Part shown: positions 34,977 to 39,314 of the stretch, in pieces
Layout of the letters: each line of letters begins with the position of its first letter
Numbering within the stretch: the stretch's first letter is position 1
Assembly (NCBI GenBank): GCA_035624455.1
Contig: DASPRM010000133.1
Coordinates: forward strand, 1 to 39,314
Direction of reading: 5' to 3'
Origin: Terriglobales bacterium
GTDB lineage: Bacteria; Acidobacteriota; Terriglobia; Terriglobales; Acidobacteriaceae
Length of the DNA: 39,314 nucleotides
The notes under the pieces: model-generated
Told to the model about the DNA's origin: nothing
Seen by the model: only the letters and a program-made list of their open reading frames with translations
Databases searched by the model: none
Program-made: the position numbers and the translations under genes

Positions 34977-35019
34977 AAGTCCTCCTTGAGAACTGGTTAT
35001 TTATTCGGCTGTTGAGGGG

Positions 35020-35099
35020 TCATCCTGAGGCCACACCGCGGCCGGAGGATCTGATGGTAACTCTGCGCGACGCGTAGCGAGCGAGAGTCTATGTATCCT
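35020..35099. repeat. Two adjacent dispersed-repeat units
   Basis: TCATCCTGAGGCCACACCGC with GGCCGGAGGATC is followed at once by GCGACGCGTAGCGAGCGAGA and TCTATGTATCC, so two different versions of the repeat are joined head to tail. Confidence 0.65.
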
Positions 35100-35256
35100 C
35101 TGCACTGTTCTTAAAATTCCTCCCGACAATTCTAGATTCAAGGCTGGGCGAGATGGTGTCGGGCTGAAGTTTGTTTGAACCTCGCTAAATCGCAAGCCAG
35201 CTTTTTTCTTGCCGGGAAAACACCGTGAGTTTCAAGCGGGGTGTCCAACTCCAGCC

Positions 35257-36306
35257 CTACCGCAGTTCCGGCATACTGATCGCCAGCAGCCGCGCTGGAT
35301 CCAGATACACTCCCTCCCACCGTACCGCCATATGCAGATGAGGTCCGGTGGCGCGGCCGGTGGCTCCGCTCAGGCCGATCACCTGCCCGCGCTTGATCTG
35401 CTGACCCACCTCCGTCTGGATCTCCGACAGATGCATGTACAAGGTGAACAGCCCCTGGCCGTGATCGATCACTACGCAATTGCCTTCGTAGAACAGATTG
35501 CTGGCCAGCACCACTTGTCCGGAGTTTGCCGCCAATACCGGCGTGCCCGGGCGGGCGTGGAAATCCATTCCCTGATGCACGCTCTTGACCTCACCGTTGA
35601 ATACGCGCCGCGTTCCGAATCCCTCTGAGACTTGCGTGTCCACCGGAGCAATAAAGCTTCCCGACCATTCCGCAGCCTGCGTAATCTGGCTGAAGACTCG
35701 CTGCTTCAGCTGACGGTCTTCTTCGATGCGCTTCTGCATCTCTGGCGTCGGCTTCACGAACCGTTCCGGCACGCGCAGCACTTCGCTTCTGTAGATGATT
35801 GCGCTCACCTCTACCAGCTGAGTGAACTGGCCGGGGGCGCCGTCGCTTTTCACAGCCTCCAGTTGCAATTCGTAAGCGCCCGGGGGAATGTTCTGATCCA
35901 CCCCCGCAATCCCATACCAGGCATCGCCACTCGCCGGGCGAGAGAAATAAACATCGTGACCGAGCCACTTGCCGCGTAGAGATGCGAGCTCGGTTTGAGT
36001 GCGGAAAACGAAGAGGCAGGGAGAGCCATTTACCAGAGGAGCGGGCGCCCACGTAACCTGTCCAGGAATGGGCGCTGGAAAAATCTGGGACGATGCCGCT
36101 GCCGGTGCGTGCCCCGAGTTCGCTCCCTGCCGTCGGGCGCTAACCTGGGATACTTGGGCCAGGCCGCTCGCAGCACTTCCGATCAGGACCAGCAAGACCA
36201 CCAGATTCAGCACAGCAGAGGTCCATCTTCCTGAGCAAGGGCCCGTGATTTTCGCTGGCCTGGGCACTTTGGTCAATTCGGCAATCAGTTGCGGATTCCG
36301 TGACAC
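35257..36306 (-). CDS. M23-family zinc metallopeptidase, exported
   Basis: A 349-residue LytM-type peptidoglycan endopeptidase or endopeptidase-like regulator. A hydrophobic segment (LNLVVLLVLIGSAASGLAQ) near residues 33-51 is the export signal. A beta-sandwich domain precedes the C-terminal M23 core: HQGMDFHARPGTPV (zinc His and Asp), ALYMHLSEI-like FTLYMHLSE and GPHLHMAVRW (HxH). All zinc and catalytic residues appear intact. The start is uncertain: GTG at 36306 opens the longest frame, but a GTG 13 codons later would give a more usual signal peptide. Confidence 0.88.
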   Translation of the reverse strand: MSRNPQLIAELTKVPRPAKITGPCSGRWTSAVLNLVVLLVLIGSAASGLAQVSQVSARRQGANSGHAPAAASSQIFPAPIPGQVTWAPAPLVNGSPCLFVFRTQTELASLRGKWLGHDVYFSRPASGDAWYGIAGVDQNIPPGAYELQLEAVKSDGAPGQFTQLVEVSAIIYRSEVLRVPERFVKPTPEMQKRIEEDRQLKQRVFSQITQAAEWSGSFIAPVDTQVSEGFGTRRVFNGEVKSVHQGMDFHARPGTPVLAANSGQVVLASNLFYEGNCVVIDHGQGLFTLYMHLSEIQTEVGQQIKRGQVIGLSGATGRATGPHLHMAVRWEGVYLDPARLLAISMPELR

Positions 36307-36427
36307 GATAGGGTTGAGCGGATGCCAGATGCCCTTATCCTAGAAGAACTCTTCGCTACCGAACAATCCCTGGCATACCCGGCGACACTAGGGCTGATCA
36401 CTGGGAACTTGTCGTTCCCTCGACGGC

Positions 36428-36468
36428 TCATGCTGAGCCCGTATCGCGGGCGAAGCATCTATGCTTTT
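36428..36468. repeat. Dispersed intergenic repeat copy
   Basis: TCATGCTGAGCCCGTATCGC followed by GGGCGAAGCATCTATGCTTT, between the M23 gene and the broken rhomboid gene. Confidence 0.7.
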
Positions 36469-36533
36469 GGCCCCCTTGGCTCACCGGCTATTGTGACTTC
36501 GCAACTGATTCCTCATCTCCTTTCCGCGGATTA

Positions 36534-36704
36534 ATGAACAAGCCTCCAGTTGCGACTCTCGCTGTCCTTGCGATCACCGGCGTTCTCACCGCTCTCCAGT
36601 TCGCGGACCCCCGGCTGCTTCCTTTGCTGGAGCGAACTCCTGATGCCCTCGCTCATCATCAGTGGTGGCGTCTCATCACGCCTTTGTTCGTGCATTCCGA
36701 CGGA
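36534..36704 (+). pseudogene. Rhomboid-family membrane protein, N-terminal fragment
   Basis: From the ATG at 36534 the frame encodes a first transmembrane helix (TLAVLAITGVLTALQF) and HHQWWRLITPLFVHSDG, the conserved loop 1 / TM2 approach of rhomboid proteases. At about 36704 the similarity ends and the frame closes at a TAG (36726-36728). The matching C-terminal half lies at 37438-37728, so the gene was split by about 0.73 kb. Roughly 30-40 residues (most of TM2) appear to be missing as well. Confidence 0.75.
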
Positions 36705-36705
36705 G

Positions 36706-36924
36706 AATCCAACTGCGGTCTGCGGTAGTGCACCGCCGCTCAACATAGGTTGGATGATTAGGTACACCTGCTGGAAGTACCCATCGCAGAACTGGGACAA
36801 TCGTGACTGTAGACCAAGCACGACCAATCCTTGGGCAGAGTTCTTCGATGACGGCATATTTCAAACGTCTACGGTTCCTGGCAAGTGCACTACCGCAGGG
36901 ACGATAGGGCAGAGACCTCTCTAA
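36706..36924 (+). other. Possible 3' end of an unknown gene carried by the insert
   Basis: Directly after the break in the rhomboid gene, a different frame reads a Cys/Trp-rich stretch (VCGSAPPLNIGW, YTCWKYPSQNWDNRDC, NPWAEFFDDGIF) to a TAA at 36922-36924. It looks like the C-terminal end of a real protein cut off at its 5' side. I do not recognise the family. Confidence 0.35.
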
Positions 36925-36992
36925 GCCCGATTCTTTTCTTGGGACACCGGCCTGTGCTACGAAAGACAGGCTCGTCTTCTTGGGAGACGCAC

Positions 36993-37361
36993 ATGGACGA
37001 ACCGTATCAAGTACCGCCGGAAGAACCGGAGTTTGGAAGTTTGCCGGGAGACTGGAGCCCGGTGCCGGTCGAGAAGCTACAACTCTTCTGGCGATGGTTC
37101 GAGGCCAAGCACCGAGACAGGTTAGAGAACCCAGACAAGCCCGCGTCTCCAGGTATAGCTGTCGGCGGCTCAGCAGAAGACTCGAACCGAGGTCGTGCGT
37201 TTAGTATTCGCGGTGCATTGCTGATTGCCCTCGCAGATAAAGGAATCGAGATCACGGACGAGGTCATCGCCGCGATGGCTACGCGGCCGATAAGCCCGAC
37301 GCTCGATGAGGAAGCGCTGATTGGAGAGCTGGTCGCGGAATTCCGTACCTCGAAGGGATAA
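36993..37361 (+). CDS. Hypothetical protein inside the rhomboid gene
   Basis: A 122-residue acidic protein beginning MDEPYQVPPEEPEFG, with a Trp-rich helix (LQLFWRWFEAKHRDRLENP) and a C-terminal helical part (RGALLIALADKGIEITDEVI, EALIGELVAEFRTSKG). A ribosome site (GGGAG) lies 7 nt before the ATG. No family is recognised. It lies wholly inside the segment that interrupts the rhomboid gene, so it was probably brought in with it. No transposase or terminal repeats were found around it. Confidence 0.55.
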   Translation: MDEPYQVPPEEPEFGSLPGDWSPVPVEKLQLFWRWFEAKHRDRLENPDKPASPGIAVGGSAEDSNRGRAFSIRGALLIALADKGIEITDEVIAAMATRPISPTLDEEALIGELVAEFRTSKG

Positions 37362-37437
37362 TCTCACCGGCACAACCACACATTGAACATAGTGTTTTCC
37401 AGGGTCGGGTGGCCCACTCAAGCCATGTGCCCCAAGT

Positions 37438-37728
37438 CTCGCGCTGCTTATCTATTTTGCCTCCGGTGTAGTGGGTGAGATTGCAGGATATGCATGGCAA
37501 CCTGCCGGAGCCGGCGCATCGGTGGCGGGCGCAGGATTGCTTGGCGCTCTGGCTGCCTGGCTGTTGCTGGTGAACAGGAGAAAGCCGGCAATTTTCGGCG
37601 CTGCCTTTGTGCTGATCGGAGCCATCGTCCTTACCATCGCGCGCGACCTGCACGGACCGCCGATTCTCCTTGGCGCGGCTATCGCCTCCGTCGCGATATG
37701 GCATCGGGGAAGGCCGGCTTATTCATAG
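37438..37728 (+). pseudogene. Rhomboid-family membrane protein, C-terminal fragment
   Basis: The frame that ends at TAG 37726-37728 resumes rhomboid-like sequence at about 37438: LIYFASGVVGEIAGYAWQP, then GAGASVAGAGLLGALAAWLL, in which GAGAS is in the place of the catalytic-serine motif and is followed by the typical GLLGAL helix, and two more transmembrane helices. No good start codon precedes it, so it is read as the C-terminal half of the gene begun at 36534. Confidence 0.75.
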
Positions 37729-37759
37729 CGCAAGGCCTCAATGGGACAAGGCGGGACGG

Positions 37760-37794
37760 TGGGTGCCCTATCCTGAGCGCAGCGAAGGGTGGGC
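37760..37794. repeat. Dispersed intergenic repeat, related form
   Basis: GGGTGCCCTATCCTGAGCGC followed by AGCGAAGGGTGGGC; the CCTGAGCGCAGCGAAGG core is a short version of the family. Confidence 0.6.
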
Positions 37795-38083
37795 GGCAAT
37801 CATCTCCGCACCGCCAGGCCGATCTTCGGTCAGGCGGACCAGTTTAGGGACCAGTTGCGAGGGCAGTCAAACGCATGGGGGGATAGGAGATAGTGCATTT
37901 CAAAACCGACCCCCCTCCCCACATCTTGTGGTTCGGTCGCGGGACACCACAACCTAGTCTGAAAATGCACGACCGCGTGCGACGGATGCGATTACGAAAT
38001 CGGCAGCGTATCGCGCGCACGCGCGCTTGTGGCGGGAACGGAAGCGAGCGCTTCGCGCGGGGGTCGGGGCGACGCTGGCGCGC

Positions 38084-38118
38084 GGGAGGGAGCGGGAGCG
38101 GGAAAGGGAAAAGGAGGG
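38084..38118 (+). other. G-run tract with G-quadruplex potential
   Basis: GGGAGGG, then GGG at 38094, 38100 and 38106, then GGAGGG, each separated by 1-3 nt loops. At least four GGG runs with short loops fit the G-quadruplex pattern. It lies downstream of the small secreted protein gene, so it might also affect transcription ending there. Confidence 0.5.
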
Positions 38119-38203
38119 TGAGTGGGAGCGATTACGGGGCGGGAATGAAAGTGGAACACCCAGGTCTCGAAGAGCGCGAAACCCGGGGCACCCGGCCACA
38201 CGC

Positions 38204-38560
38204 CTAAGGTGACTGAGAGTTGGTTTCTGCAGATTCCGTTTTGCTGACCCGGAGGCGCGGGTTATAGATGTTCACTTGGCCAGTCTTAAGGACGACCTTC
38301 GTGCAAACTGGTGCAAAGCCAACGCTTGTTACGAACACGTCGTAGGGGCCATCGCTCAGATTCACATAATAGCTACCGTCAGGTTGGACCGATGGCCTGA
38401 TGTCACCGCTAACGTCCCCTGACTTATGCACAATTATGTAAGCTTTGGGGATGGCTGCACCTTCTGCAACGTCCGTGACCTTACCCTTCAGAATGGCAGT
38501 CTCTTTTCCAGGAGATCCGAGGACCAGAAGAATAAGAAGCCCCAGCATTTTTATTGTCAT
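38204..38560 (-). CDS. Small exported protein with carboxypeptidase-regulatory-like beta domain
   Basis: A 118-residue protein. The N-terminus (MLGLLILLVLGSPG) is a signal peptide; the rest is one CarboxypepD_reg/transthyretin-like beta-sandwich: ILKGKVTDVAEGAAIPKAYI, QPDGSYYVNLSDGPYDVFVT and GFAPVCTKVVLKTG. GGAAG lies 7 nt before the ATG at 38560. It begins 24 nt after the stop of the RHS tip and is on the same strand, the place where an immunity or partner gene of an RHS protein is normally found. Such a fold is not a known immunity family, so that role is only a possibility. Confidence 0.75.
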   Translation of the reverse strand: MTIKMLGLLILLVLGSPGKETAILKGKVTDVAEGAAIPKAYIIVHKSGDVSGDIRPSVQPDGSYYVNLSDGPYDVFVTSVGFAPVCTKVVLKTGQVNIYNPRLRVSKTESAETNSQSP

Positions 38561-38584
38561 CCTTTCACTTCCTTTGAATCAGTT

Positions 38585-39314
38585 TTATTTCTTGACTCCC
38601 TCAATTGCGGATCCGCATTGCTTGAGGATTGACCGCGTATTCAGAACGGACTGCTCGGGGCTACCTGCGTCCCTGGGAATAGCGTTGATCAGATGCCCAA
38701 ATTCATGTAGGAGAATTGTGACCTGAGCTCGTATCGTACTGCCTGTATAGGGGCCCACCGACAGCGGAAATATTCGGCTCCCAGTGGTACCGAACGCTCT
38801 GAAGAATGGACCCACAGGATTCAGAAAAATAGCCCCTTGGGCACCCATGCCTTGTTGCGTTCGGGCACCGATGGTCGGCTCTTCCGCCACACCAAGGCGG
38901 ATATCCACTCCGCCAAATATGTCGGCTCCAGAAGTCTGGGAACCTTCTGAAAACACTATTGCCTTGTCATTGAAGAATGAAGAACAATTGCTATCTGCGT
39001 CGAGAATTCCGAATGTCGTATCTGCAGCATGTCGCGCCTTTTCGGTTACAAACGCGGTTTGCACACTCGCGAGATAGTTGGACTCAGCCTCCGCTTGAGG
39101 GTTGGCATATCCCGGCCGATTGTAGTAGTTAGCACCAAAGGCGACCTGGTCGAGATAATCGCTGTAGGCGTTGAGATTGATGCTGGAGTTGGCCGCGCTG
39201 AAGGTAAGGTTCCACCACGCGCCTCCGCCTCCGCCCCCGCTGTCCCAATCGTCAATTCCGCGTCCAGGCGGGCAGGGATCACAGCCTGTTAATCCCAAGG
39301 GATCAATCGAGCTG
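38585..39314 (-). CDS. C-terminal tip of an RHS-repeat protein with HEFGH metallopeptidase-like motif, partial
   Basis: The frame enters from the right window edge as SSIDPLGLTGCDPCPPG. DPLGL is the usual end of the RHS-repeat-associated core, so what follows (~235 residues) is the variable tip. The tip is Gly-rich at first (DSGGGGGGAWW), then shows YLASVQTAFVTEKARHA, a predicted beta-rich part with GGVDIRLGV, and near the C-terminus LLHEFGHLINAIPRD, an HExGH-type zinc-binding motif, ending LNTRSILKQCGSAIEGV. I infer a metal-dependent hydrolase or a degenerate toxin domain. The RHS core and any export signal lie outside the window. Confidence 0.75.
   Translation of the reverse strand, partial: SSIDPLGLTGCDPCPPGRGIDDWDSGGGGGGAWWNLTFSAANSSINLNAYSDYLDQVAFGANYYNRPGYANPQAEAESNYLASVQTAFVTEKARHAADTTFGILDADSNCSSFFNDKAIVFSEGSQTSGADIFGGVDIRLGVAEEPTIGARTQQGMGAQGAIFLNPVGPFFRAFGTTGSRIFPLSVGPYTGSTIRAQVTILLHEFGHLINAIPRDAGSPEQSVLNTRSILKQCGSAIEGVKK

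Larger units (their letters stand above)
37729..38203. other. Gene-free region with repeat and G-rich tract
   Basis: About 475 bp. It contains a dispersed-repeat relative at 37760-37794, then GC-rich low-complexity sequence (alternating GCGC runs near 38014-38030) and a G-run tract at 38084-38118. Open frames across it are compositional artefacts. Confidence 0.6.

Overview
The window most resembles a chromosome of the phylum Acidobacteriota, probably class Terriglobia. That is an inference from a G1 (eqolisin) peptidase with a putative-Ig domain, an RHS tip with an HEFGH motif, an ECF41 sigma factor, intergenic repeats of the type TCATCCTGAGCGACGCGAAG, and moderately high GC. No rRNA, complete tRNA, integrase, transposase or CRISPR array was found.

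Layout. Positions 1-11163 are accessory: the end of a di-heme cytochrome oxidoreductase, a secreted G1 peptidase, a GH13 glycosidase, a lipase-like hydrolase, a cupin, an NmrA-type oxidoreductase divergent from an ECF41 sigma factor, and a HigBA toxin-antitoxin pair. The stretch ends at a 45-nt 3' half of a tRNA-Asp(GTC) gene, which looks like the attachment scar of an integrated element. Positions 12114-17501 form a compact hoxEFUYHW operon for an NAD-linked bidirectional [NiFe] hydrogenase (group 3d type) and its maturation protease.

Positions 18130-21980 (minus strand) hold the most interesting system: a Family 2A encapsulin nanocompartment operon. The order is promoter, cysteine-rich leader peptide, intrinsic terminator, rhodanese, encapsulin shell (SrpI-like), and a SufS-type cysteine desulfurase cargo. 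The cargo has a disordered N-terminal extension of about 330 residues carrying three copies of one short motif. The leader (begins MKLCCLNACCCR), starting almost at the predicted transcription start, and the terminator after it predict cysteine-responsive attenuation of a sulfur-handling organelle.

Positions 22165-26900 carry a WG-repeat gene with a stop in its signal sequence, an alpha/beta hydrolase, guaA and a membrane protein. Positions 27160-30808 are a plus-strand group: R2-like ligand-binding oxidase (R2lox), ferredoxin-NADP reductase-like flavoprotein, tandem universal stress protein and dodecin. Positions 30887-36306 (minus) hold a DUF2891 protein, glycogen debranching enzyme GlgX, a BON-LysM protein and an M23 peptidase. 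From 36534 to 37728 a rhomboid gene is split by about 0.7 kb of foreign-looking sequence. The window ends in the variable tip of an RHS-repeat protein with a small secreted protein directly downstream of it.
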